A DNA stretch of 64,000 nucleotides from Maricaulis sp047308265. GTDB taxonomy: Bacteria; Pseudomonadota; Alphaproteobacteria; Caulobacterales; Maricaulaceae. The notes beneath the pieces were generated by a model. The model was given only the letters and a program-made list of their open reading frames with translations. It searched no databases and was not told where the DNA came from. The stretch covers positions 682,001 to 746,000 of the forward strand of contig NZ_JBKQWY010000001.1 of NCBI RefSeq assembly GCF_047308265.1, read 5' to 3'. Made by a program: the position numbers and the translations under genes. Shown one piece after another: positions 24,820-32,681 of this stretch; positions within the stretch are counted from its first letter, which is position 1, and the number at the start of each line of letters is the position of its first letter.

Positions 24820-25740
24820 ATGACCAGTAAACCGAAAATTCTCATCGGCCCCTCCAGTTTCGGAGACGCCGATCCGGCTCCGCTCGACCTGCTTCGGGAG
24901 GCTGGCTACGAGATTGTGGACAATGATCTCAAGCGTCGCTTCACGCGCGAAGAATTGCTGGAGCGCCTGCCCGGCATTTCCGGTCTGATCGCCGGCTTGG
25001 AGCCGCTTGATCGTCCGGTTCTGGAGGCGTGCGAGCTCAAAGCCCTGTCCCGTGTGGGCTCCGGCATGGTGAATGTGGATCAGGATGCCGCCAAAGAGCT
25101 GGGTATCGCCGTGTCCAATACGCCGGACGGTCCGACCCTTGCTGTGGCCGAACTGACCGTAGGCAGCCTGATGAACCTGCTGCGCCAGACTTCGGCCATG
25201 GACCGCGCCATGCGGGCCGGCAAATGGGACAAGCGCATGGGTCGCCAGCTGCGTGACCTGACGATCACGATTGTCGGTTTTGGCCGTATCGGACGTCGCA
25301 CGGGTGATCTGTTGATGGCGCTGGGCGCCAAGATCATCGCCGTGGATCCGATGTATCAAGGTGATGTCGAGGGTGTCGAGGGCATGAGCCTGCACGATGC
25401 CCTGAGCCAGTCCGATGCCGTCTCTCTGCACGCATCGGGTGAAACCGCCATCCTGGATGCGGACGCGTTCGCGGCCATGAAAGAGGGCATCTACATCCTC
25501 AACCCGGGTCGTGGTGGTCTGATCGACTATGATGCGCTGTATGCCGGTCTCGATGCGGGCAAGATTGCCGGCGTCTGGGCCGATGCGCATCCGCAAGAGC
25601 CGTATTCCGGTGACCTGCTCAAATACGACCAGGCTCTGCTGACACCTCATATCGGATCCTACGCCCTGGAAGGCCGGATCAAGATGGAGATGGATGCAGC
25701 TGAAAACCTGATCGCTGACATGAAGGCCGCAGGACTGTGA
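24820..25740 (+). CDS. D-2-hydroxyacid dehydrogenase (phosphoglycerate-dehydrogenase-like)
   Basis: This 306-residue enzyme belongs to the D-isomer-specific 2-hydroxyacid dehydrogenases, which interconvert 2-keto and D-2-hydroxy acids with NAD(P). Visible are the substrate-binding LSRVGSGMVNVD near residue 71, the NAD loop IVGFGRIGRRTGDLL near 150, NPGRGGLIDYDAL near 229 and the catalytic His in TPHIGS near 274. It lacks the regulatory ACT domain of SerA, and its genomic place argues against serine biosynthesis. It shares a GTGA overlap with the next gene. In this operon it could act on the keto-acid moiety or a breakdown product of it; this is inference. Confidence 0.85.
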   Translation: MTSKPKILIGPSSFGDADPAPLDLLREAGYEIVDNDLKRRFTREELLERLPGISGLIAGLEPLDRPVLEACELKALSRVGSGMVNVDQDAAKELGIAVSNTPDGPTLAVAELTVGSLMNLLRQTSAMDRAMRAGKWDKRMGRQLRDLTITIVGFGRIGRRTGDLLMALGAKIIAVDPMYQGDVEGVEGMSLHDALSQSDAVSLHASGETAILDADAFAAMKEGIYILNPGRGGLIDYDALYAGLDAGKIAGVWADAHPQEPYSGDLLKYDQALLTPHIGSYALEGRIKMEMDAAENLIADMKAAGL

Positions 25741-26519
25741 CTCAAGCTCCGGCCAACGGAATGGAATTGGCTATGCAATTGCGTGCGGCGAGAGCCGCAC
25801 GCACTGCACTGGTCGACGCCTTGCCGGGGCCGGATGATCTGGGCGAAGCCTATCGGCTGGCTTTCGACAGCCTGGACGATGCCCAGCCGGCGGCGTTCAA
25901 ACTGGGTGGCACCAATGCGCGCACGCGTGCGGTATTTGGGGTGGAACGCCCCTATTTTGGTCCACTCAATGCGGATGAAGTGCATGAGAGCGGTGCCATC
26001 CTGCATCCCGAAGCCTTCATCAATCCGGTTGTGGAACCGGAAATCGTGATCTGTTTCAGCGGTGGCTGGGACGCCCGGACCGATCGGCGCGATCCTGCTG
26101 TTCTGGCTGCGGGTCTGGACTGGGTGGCGCTGGGGCTGGAAGTTCCGGACACGCCGTTGCCCAATCCCGCCGAAGCGGGCGTGGCCGCCTTGCTGACGGA
26201 TCGATGCGCCGTGGGCAGCCTGGTCATCGGGGATCGCCTCTCGCCGGAACAGCTGCTTGACCTTGAACGGGGTCAGGTGCGCATGCGGCTGAGTGACGGC
26301 CGAGTCAGCGAGGCACAGGATGATTGCTCGCCAATCGGCGGTGTCCTGGCCAGTGTTGCGGATTGTCTCCAGGTCCTGGGTGAGTGTGGCCAGGTCCTGC
26401 CGGCGGGATGTCCGGTCGCGACGGGGGGGCTGGCGCCCGCCCTTCCGATCGACAAGGCCGACCGCGTCGTGGCCGAACTGGCCGGGCAGCGCGTGGATTT
26501 TTGTTTTCAGCCTGGCTAG
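25737..26519 (+). CDS. fumarylacetoacetase/2-oxopentenoate-hydratase-fold protein
   Basis: This 260-residue protein resembles the hydratase branch (MhpD-like) of the FAH superfamily, which acts on 2-keto acids with a divalent metal. VVEPEIVICFSG near residue 100 has the E-x-E metal ligands, and WVALGLEVPDTPLPN near 124 follows in the family order. AFKLGGTNARTRAVFG near 46 matches the substrate-loop KxG...T pattern. The start is a GTG overlapping the previous stop by 4 nt; an ATG 8 codons inside is an alternative. It is found here with a cytidylyltransferase and a hydroxyacid dehydrogenase instead of an aromatic-degradation cluster, so the substrate is unknown. Confidence 0.7.
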   Translation: MTQAPANGMELAMQLRAARAARTALVDALPGPDDLGEAYRLAFDSLDDAQPAAFKLGGTNARTRAVFGVERPYFGPLNADEVHESGAILHPEAFINPVVEPEIVICFSGGWDARTDRRDPAVLAAGLDWVALGLEVPDTPLPNPAEAGVAALLTDRCAVGSLVIGDRLSPEQLLDLERGQVRMRLSDGRVSEAQDDCSPIGGVLASVADCLQVLGECGQVLPAGCPVATGGLAPALPIDKADRVVAELAGQRVDFCFQPG

Positions 26520-26540
26520 TTCAGGCACTTGGGGGACGAC

Positions 26541-27281
26541 ATGATTGATATTCAGACGGAAATGCAGGCAGCCATCGATGCTGCCAAAGCTGCGGGCGAA
26601 GCCCTGTCCGGTCGTGGCGATGCGTTTACCGGTATTGCCGTCGAGGAAGGCCGCGATATCAAGCTGAAGGCCGACAAGGCGGCTGAGGCGATCATTATCG
26701 AGAAGTTGAACGCTCTGGCGCCGCGTCCGGTCCTCTCTGAAGAGACGGGGTGGACCGCGCAAGAGGAGGATCGGGTCTGGGTGGTCGATCCGCTGGACGG
26801 GTCTGCCAATTACAACAAGACCATCCCTTTGTGCTGTGTGTCGATCGCCCTGGTTCAGTCCGGCGAGCCGATCCTGGGTGTGATCTATGATTTCAACCAT
26901 GATGACCTCTATACCGGTGCTGAAGGTCTCGGGGCCTTCCTCAATGGCGAGCCGATCAGTGTCTCGAAAACGCCGCAGACCACCAGTGCCATCCTGATGA
27001 CGGGACTGGCCATCAATCGTGATTTCTCGCCGGAAGCGCTGGCGCGGTCCGCCGCGGATTTCGCGCGCTGGAAAAAGGTCCGCATGATCGGGTCTGCGGC
27101 GACTTCGATCTCCTATGTCGCTGCGGGCAAGGCGGATTGTTACTACGAAGAGAATATCATGTTTTGGGATGTCGCAGCCGGTGTCGCGATCACGCGCGCG
27201 GCCGGAGGTCGGGCCACCCTGTCGGACGGCCCGCTCGACGCCCCGAAAGTCGTGCGTGTTGATAACGGACTGCTGGATTGA
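26541..27281 (+). CDS. inositol-monophosphatase-family phosphatase
   Basis: This 246-residue metal-dependent phosphatase contains SEETGW near residue 67 (metal ligand Glu), VVDPLDGSANYNK near 81 and WDVAAGVAI near 208, the three signatures of the IMPase/FBPase/CysQ superfamily. Substrates in the family include inositol phosphate, PAP, histidinol phosphate and sugar phosphates. A dedicated CysQ is present at 34781, so this copy, last in the CMP-sugar operon, more likely dephosphorylates a pathway sugar phosphate before activation. GGGGGACGAC precedes the ATG. Confidence 0.8.
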   Translation: MIDIQTEMQAAIDAAKAAGEALSGRGDAFTGIAVEEGRDIKLKADKAAEAIIIEKLNALAPRPVLSEETGWTAQEEDRVWVVDPLDGSANYNKTIPLCCVSIALVQSGEPILGVIYDFNHDDLYTGAEGLGAFLNGEPISVSKTPQTTSAILMTGLAINRDFSPEALARSAADFARWKKVRMIGSAATSISYVAAGKADCYYEENIMFWDVAAGVAITRAAGGRATLSDGPLDAPKVVRVDNGLLD

Positions 27282-27330
27282 CCTGTCGGTCGGGTAATTT
27301 CAGTTTGATCGAAGTGAAGTGAGATCTCCG

Positions 27331-28404
27331 ATGAGCCACACCATCATTCCCGTGATCATGTCCGGCGGTTCCGGGACCCGCCTCTGGCCGATTTCCCGCA
27401 AACAGAGCCCGAAGCAATTGCTGCCTCTGGTGACCGGTCGAACCATGCTTCAGGAAACAGCCAAACGCTGCGTGGGCGACACCTTCTTGCCTCCCATTCT
27501 GGTGGCCAATATGGCCCATCTGGACATGTTGGCTGCGCAGATGGCGGAGCTGGACGTGGATCCGATGGCCATCGTGCTTGAACCCATGGGGCGTAATACC
27601 GCTCCCGTCGCGGCCGTCGCGGCTGAAATCGCCCGGGAAGCGGGTCATGAGGATGCCAAACTCCTCCTTCTCCCGGCGGACCACCACATTCTCGACCTTG
27701 CGGCTTTCCAGGACGCCATTGTGCGGGCTTCCAGCCTTGCTGAGGACGGCAATATCGTCACGTTCGGCATCCAGCCAACCGCGCCGGAAACCGGTTATGG
27801 CTATATCCGTCGGGGTGCGGAAATGGGGGCCGGCTTCCATGTTGACGCCTTTGTCGAAAAACCGGACCTGGATACCGCCCAATCCTATCTCGATGCGGGC
27901 ACCTATTACTGGAATGCCGGGATTTTCATGTTCCGGGCTGACACCATCCTTTCGGAAATGGATGCGCATTGTCCCGAGATCCTCAAGGGTTCGCTTGCGG
28001 CGGTGAAAGCAGCGGTACGTGCCGGAAATACGGTCTCTCTGGACGCGGCCGCGTTCGAGGCCTGCCCGTCTGACAGTTTCGACTATGCGGTCATGGAACA
28101 CACGCAGAAGGCCGCGGTGGTTCCTGCGGATATCGGCTGGTCCGATGTGGGCTCCTGGGCTGCACTCTGGGAACTGGCCGAGAAGGATGATAACGGCAAT
28201 GCGACGCTGGGTCTGACGACCACGATCGATTGCACTCGGGTCTATGCCCGGTCAGAAGGCCCCAAAGTCGCTGTTATCGGCGCTGAAGACCTGGTGGTTG
28301 TTGCGACCGGAGACTCTGTTCTCGTCTCTCATCGCGATGCCGTGCAGAAAGTCAAAGCTGTTGTTACGCATCTGAAGGATAGTGGCCGCACGGAATTTCT
28401 TTGA
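27331..28404 (+). CDS. manC: mannose-1-phosphate guanylyltransferase
   Basis: This 357-residue nucleotidyltransferase makes GDP-mannose. It has IMSGGSGTRLWPISRKQSPK at residues 9-28, ILEPMGRNTAP-like LEPMGRNTAPVAA near 85, LLLPADHHI near 112, and FVEKPD, YYWNAGIFMF near 190. It ends soon after SVLVSHRDAVQKVK and so lacks the C-terminal cupin phosphomannose isomerase domain that doubles the size of type II enzymes. Mannose-6-phosphate must therefore come from a separate isomerase; the AGE-family protein at 61634 is a candidate. It follows the CMP-sugar operon after 49 bp. Confidence 0.92.
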   Translation: MSHTIIPVIMSGGSGTRLWPISRKQSPKQLLPLVTGRTMLQETAKRCVGDTFLPPILVANMAHLDMLAAQMAELDVDPMAIVLEPMGRNTAPVAAVAAEIAREAGHEDAKLLLLPADHHILDLAAFQDAIVRASSLAEDGNIVTFGIQPTAPETGYGYIRRGAEMGAGFHVDAFVEKPDLDTAQSYLDAGTYYWNAGIFMFRADTILSEMDAHCPEILKGSLAAVKAAVRAGNTVSLDAAAFEACPSDSFDYAVMEHTQKAAVVPADIGWSDVGSWAALWELAEKDDNGNATLGLTTTIDCTRVYARSEGPKVAVIGAEDLVVVATGDSVLVSHRDAVQKVKAVVTHLKDSGRTEFL

Positions 28405-28504
28405 TCGGCAGGTTTTGCGTAACCCCGTGAAACATGCCGTTAATTGAAACTTTGCACCGGCCCGCCTAACCAAGCCTTCAAGAGGTTAGCTCGGGAGATG
28501 GAGC

Positions 28505-30322
28505 ATGTGCGGTATTGTCGGAGTCACTGGACGTGATGCAGCGGAGACGATCCTGGTCGAGGGTCTGAAACGTCTTGAGTATCGCGGATACGACTCGGCG
28601 GGGATCGCCCTGCTCACCGAAGGTCGTGTCGCACGTGTGCGGGCGGCGGGAAAGGTGGCAGCGCTGGAAGCGGCGATGCCGACCGGTGTAACCGGACGTC
28701 TGGGTATTGCTCATACCCGCTGGGCGACACATGGCAGTCCGACCGAGGCGAATGCCCATCCGCACCAGGCCGGCCGGGTCAGCCTTGTGCACAACGGCAT
28801 TATCGAGAATTACAAGGATCTTCGCGCAGAGCTGGCGGCCAAGGGCCGTGTATTTACGAGCGAAACCGATACCGAAACCGTCGCGCACCTGCTGGATGAT
28901 GCGCTGGAGGGCGGTGCTGATCCCGTCGCGGCCTTTCTCTCCGTTCTGGGCCGGTTGGAGGGGGCATTTGCGCTCGCGGCCATGATCAAGGGTGAAGCGG
29001 ATCTGGTCCTGGGCGCCCGTCGTGGCGCGCCGCTCATTGCAGCCATGGGCGAGGGCGGGGGCTATCTGGCATCCGATATTATGGCCATTACGGGCGAGGC
29101 CCAGTCGGTAATCTATCTTGAAGAGGGCGATGCAGCGATTGTTCGTTCAACAGGGATTGACGTGTTCGATAGTTCGGGTGCCGCTGTCAAACGTCCGTTT
29201 GTCCCTGCGGCGCGCTCGGCCGTCCTGGCTGAGAAGGGCAATTACCGCCATTTCATGCAGAAGGAAATCTTCGAACAACCTGAAGTTGTCGGCCGAACGC
29301 TGACCGCCTATCTCGACGCGGTCACCGGGGCGGTGCGCCCGATGGACGGGATCGATTTTTCCGCCGCGACCCGCCTGTTGATCGTCGGGTGTGGAACGGC
29401 GTCCTACGCCGGGCAGGTCGCGGAATATTGGTTTGAAGGTCTGGCCGGACTTCCCGCGCAGGTCGATATCGCCTCGGAGTTTCGCTATCGCGACCCGGCT
29501 TTCATGCCGGGCGATATGGCCATCTTCATCTCACAATCGGGCGAAACCGCCGATACGCTGGAGGCCATGCGCCTGTGCAAGTCAGCCGGGGTGACGACGA
29601 TTGCACTGGTGAATACACCGCACTCCACCATGGCGCGGGAGGCCGACCTTGTGGCACCGACATTGGCGGGTCCGGAAATCGGTGTGGCCTCGACCAAGGC
29701 CTTCACCTGTCAGCTGACCGCCTTGGCATCCCTGGCCGTGATGGCGGCAAGCCAGCGCGGGCGCGTGGATGAGGCCCGGCAGTCCCGTCTCGTAGAGGAA
29801 TTGCTGCACCTGCCAGGACAAATGGCCCAGGCCCTGAAGATTGAAGGCCAGATCGATAGCATGGCCGCGGATCTCGCCCATGCTTCCATTGTTTTGTATC
29901 TGGGACGTCATGCCTTTTTCCCACTGGCCCTGGAGGGGGCTCTGAAGTTGAAGGAAATCAGCTATATCCACGCTGAAGGTTATGCTGCAGGCGAGCTGAA
30001 ACACGGCCCAATCGCCCTGATTGAAGAGGGGGTGTCGGTGATCGTGATTGCCCCACATGACGAGCTTTTCGTGAAGACGCGCTCCTCCATCCAGGAAGTG
30101 AAGGCCCGAGGGGCCCAGGTAATTGCCATCACCGATGAGGCCGGGGCGGAGGCCTTGCATGACGAAGTGGAGGACATGTTACTCCAGCCGTCGGCTGGCC
30201 AGTTGGCCGCGCCCATTCTGTCGGCGGTCGCTGTGCAGCTGTTGGCCTATTATGTCGCCGTGCACAAGGGCACGGATGTCGACCAGCCCCGCAATCTCGC
30301 CAAATCGGTTACCGTGGAATAG
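28505..30322 (+). CDS. glmS: glutamine-fructose-6-phosphate aminotransferase
   Basis: This 605-residue enzyme makes glucosamine-6-phosphate. It begins MCGIVGVTGRDAAETI with the nucleophilic Cys after Met removal. The glutaminase domain shows RLGIAHTRWATHG near residue 64, followed by two SIS domains (VGCGTASYAG near 295, SQSGETADTL near 343, ELKHGPIALI near 497) and the C-terminal QLLAYYVAVHKGTDVDQPRNLAKSVTVE-type end. Length is normal. It is not adjacent to glmU but sits in the polysaccharide region, with GlmM at 5338 as next enzyme. A short CTAACC/GGTTAG dyad lies in the 100-bp leader. Confidence 0.95.
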   Translation: MCGIVGVTGRDAAETILVEGLKRLEYRGYDSAGIALLTEGRVARVRAAGKVAALEAAMPTGVTGRLGIAHTRWATHGSPTEANAHPHQAGRVSLVHNGIIENYKDLRAELAAKGRVFTSETDTETVAHLLDDALEGGADPVAAFLSVLGRLEGAFALAAMIKGEADLVLGARRGAPLIAAMGEGGGYLASDIMAITGEAQSVIYLEEGDAAIVRSTGIDVFDSSGAAVKRPFVPAARSAVLAEKGNYRHFMQKEIFEQPEVVGRTLTAYLDAVTGAVRPMDGIDFSAATRLLIVGCGTASYAGQVAEYWFEGLAGLPAQVDIASEFRYRDPAFMPGDMAIFISQSGETADTLEAMRLCKSAGVTTIALVNTPHSTMAREADLVAPTLAGPEIGVASTKAFTCQLTALASLAVMAASQRGRVDEARQSRLVEELLHLPGQMAQALKIEGQIDSMAADLAHASIVLYLGRHAFFPLALEGALKLKEISYIHAEGYAAGELKHGPIALIEEGVSVIVIAPHDELFVKTRSSIQEVKARGAQVIAITDEAGAEALHDEVEDMLLQPSAGQLAAPILSAVAVQLLAYYVAVHKGTDVDQPRNLAKSVTVE

Positions 30323-30421
30323 CGAAATGTTTCGTGACTTTCCCCAATCCCGGGGCAGGTCTATTGGCGTCCGTAATCATTGAACTTTTGCCCGTTCGGG
30401 CCGTTAGATGGAAATCCGACC

Positions 30422-31552
30422 ATGTCTCAGATGATCCCCTTTATCGACCTCAAGGCCCAACGGGCCCGTTTGAAGGACAAGCTGGATTCGGCTGTCATGA
30501 AAGTCCTGGACGAAGGGCGATACATTCTGGGGCCGGAGGTCGCCGAGCTTGAGGCCAAGCTGGCGGAATTCAATGGTGTGGGGCGCACTTTGAGCTGCGC
30601 CAATGGCACCGACGCCATCCTGATCCCGCTGATGGCCTGGGGCATTGGTCCCGGTGATGCGGTATTCGTGCCCAGCTTCACCTTCGCGTCGACCGCAGAA
30701 GTGGTGGTGCTCGCAGGCGCATCGCCCGTCTTTGTCGATATTGATGAAGCGACTTACAATATGGACCCGGAAAGTCTGTCAGCGGCCATCGAAGCGGTGA
30801 AGGCTGACGGAGACCTCTCGCCGAAAGCGATTATTGCGGTCGACCTCTTCGGTCAGCCGGCAGATTACCCGGCGCTGCGCACGATTGCCGATACGCATGG
30901 TTTGAAACTGGTATCTGACAGCGCCCAGGGTTTTGGCTGTACGCTGAATGGTCAGTCGCCGCTGCACTGGGCGGATGTCCAGACTGTCAGCTTCTATCCG
31001 GCCAAGCCGCTGGGCGCTTATGGGGATGGCGGGGCGCTCTTGTGCAAGGATGATGATTTCTACGATGTGATGAAATCCGTGCGTGTTCATGGCGAAGGCA
31101 AGGAGCGCTACGAGTACGCCCGTATCGGCCTCAATTCACGTCTCGACACGATCCAGGCGGCTATTTTGCTGGTCAAGCTAGAGGTGTTTGCCGAAGAAAT
31201 CCGCCTGCGCCAGGGTGTTGCAGATGCCTATGCGGAACAATTGCCACCCCAGATCAAGACTCCGATGGTCATCAAGGGCGGACAGTCGACCTGGGCCCAG
31301 TACACTATCGAAGTGGAAGATCGTGATGCATTCCGGTCAGGCATGATGGAAAACAGCGTTCCGACAGCCGTTTATTACCCCATCCCCTTGCACCAGCACG
31401 TTCCTTACGCCAAATATCCGCTTGCCCCGCAGGGGTTGCGTGTGACGGAGGACGTGTGTCACCGCGTGGTGTCCTTACCCATGCATCCTGATCTAGATGC
31501 AGTGATGATCTCCAAAGTCTGCGAGAGTGTCACACGGGTTTTATCATCTTAG
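30422..31552 (+). CDS. DegT/DnrJ/EryC1-family sugar aminotransferase
   Basis: This 376-residue PLP enzyme has MIPFIDLKAQRARL at the start, CANGTDAILIPLMAWGIGPG near 55-75, DSAQGFGCTLNG near 165 and the PLP lysine in SFYPAKPLGAYGDGGAL near 187-203. The order and sequence resemble WbpE/WlbC-type enzymes that form 3-amino-3-deoxy or 4-amino sugars on UDP- or dTDP-linked keto sugars. The matching dehydratase or oxidase partner could be the oxidoreductase at 22740 or a gene outside the window. An open upstream extension (14 codons) is rejected in favour of the ATG at 30422. Confidence 0.88.
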   Translation: MSQMIPFIDLKAQRARLKDKLDSAVMKVLDEGRYILGPEVAELEAKLAEFNGVGRTLSCANGTDAILIPLMAWGIGPGDAVFVPSFTFASTAEVVVLAGASPVFVDIDEATYNMDPESLSAAIEAVKADGDLSPKAIIAVDLFGQPADYPALRTIADTHGLKLVSDSAQGFGCTLNGQSPLHWADVQTVSFYPAKPLGAYGDGGALLCKDDDFYDVMKSVRVHGEGKERYEYARIGLNSRLDTIQAAILLVKLEVFAEEIRLRQGVADAYAEQLPPQIKTPMVIKGGQSTWAQYTIEVEDRDAFRSGMMENSVPTAVYYPIPLHQHVPYAKYPLAPQGLRVTEDVCHRVVSLPMHPDLDAVMISKVCESVTRVLSS

Positions 31553-31712
31553 TGCAGACGTCCTTTAGCCTGCAGCATCTTACTGCAAAAAGGACATAAA
31601 CTTCGCGAGTAAATGGTGACAATCCCCTTGTGCTTCGACATGTTCCGCCCGGGACGAACGGTGGTCACATACAACTGGGGTTTTGACCGTTCACAGTTCG
31701 GCAGGGGAAGAC

Positions 31713-32681
31713 ATGAGTAATATCCAGGAAACGGTTCGGGACTACGCCGAACGCTTCAAGTCTGGCTGGACGCGTGAGCGTCCGCTCTCGGCGCACCTGA
31801 AGGCGCTGGAAGCCGAAAGCATTCACATTATCCGCGAAGTGGCGGCCGAGTTTGAAAACCCTGTCATGCTGTACTCGATCGGCAAGGACAGTGCGGTCAT
31901 GCTGCACTTGGCGCTGAAGGCGTTTTATCCGTCTCGCCCGCCTTTCCCGCTGCAGCATGTTGATACGACATTTAAATTCCGCGACATGATCACGTTCCGC
32001 GATGCCATTCGTGATGAGCTGGGCCTGGAAATGCGGGTAGAGATCAATGAGGATGGTGTCGCGCGAGGCATCAATCCGTTCGACAGCGGATCGCAATTGC
32101 ACACCCAGGTCATGAAGACCGAAGCGCTGCGTAATGCGATGAACAAGCACAAATACGACGCCGCCTTCGGCGGTGCGCGTCGCGATGAAGAAAAATCCCG
32201 CGCGAAAGAGCGGATCTTCTCCTTCCGCGACACCAATCATGGCTGGGATCCGAAAAACCAGCGTCCCGAGCTCTGGGCGAACTACAACACGAAGATCAAG
32301 ACGGGTGAATCCATCCGCGTCTTCCCGCTCTCCAACTGGACCGAGCTGGATATCTGGCAATACATCCTGGAAGAGCAGATTCCGATTGTTCCGCTCTATT
32401 ATGCGGGTCACCGTCCGGTGGTCGAGCGAGATGGCCAGACCATCATGGTTGATGACGAACGTCTGCCGCTCAAAGAGGGCGAGACACCTGAGCTGAAAAT
32501 GGTGCGTTTCCGGACGCTGGGTTGCTATCCGTTGACCGGTGCGATCGAGTCTAACGCCACCACACTGGAAGATATTGTTTTGGAAATGCTGACCGCCCGC
32601 ACGTCCGAGCGGTCCGGCCGCCTGATCGACCATGATGAGGCGGGTTCCATGGAGAAGAAGAAGCGCGAGGGCTATTTCTAA
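31713..32681 (+). CDS. cysD: sulfate adenylyltransferase subunit 2
   Basis: This 322-residue ATP-pyrophosphatase-type protein works with CysN to make adenosine-5'-phosphosulfate. It shows HLKALEAESIHIIREVAAEF near residue 23, the PP-loop-like YSIGKDSAVMLHL near 51, FGGARRDEEKSRAKERIFS near 151 and FPLSNWTELDIWQYI near 208, all CysD-typical, and ends in KKKREGYF as usual. Its stop overlaps the next start by one base (TAATG). It begins a sulfate-activation cluster within the polysaccharide region. Confidence 0.97.
   Translation: MSNIQETVRDYAERFKSGWTRERPLSAHLKALEAESIHIIREVAAEFENPVMLYSIGKDSAVMLHLALKAFYPSRPPFPLQHVDTTFKFRDMITFRDAIRDELGLEMRVEINEDGVARGINPFDSGSQLHTQVMKTEALRNAMNKHKYDAAFGGARRDEEKSRAKERIFSFRDTNHGWDPKNQRPELWANYNTKIKTGESIRVFPLSNWTELDIWQYILEEQIPIVPLYYAGHRPVVERDGQTIMVDDERLPLKEGETPELKMVRFRTLGCYPLTGAIESNATTLEDIVLEMLTARTSERSGRLIDHDEAGSMEKKKREGYF

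Noticed and set aside
24820..25740. Calling the hydroxyacid dehydrogenase serA
   Set aside because: It has no ACT or intervening domain and is in a sugar operon, so serine biosynthesis is not supported.
26541..27281. Calling the IMPase-family protein a second CysQ
   Set aside because: It lacks the DGTKEFI and NGEFTVNIAL blocks seen in the protein at 34781 and lies in the CMP-sugar operon, so a sugar phosphatase role is more likely.
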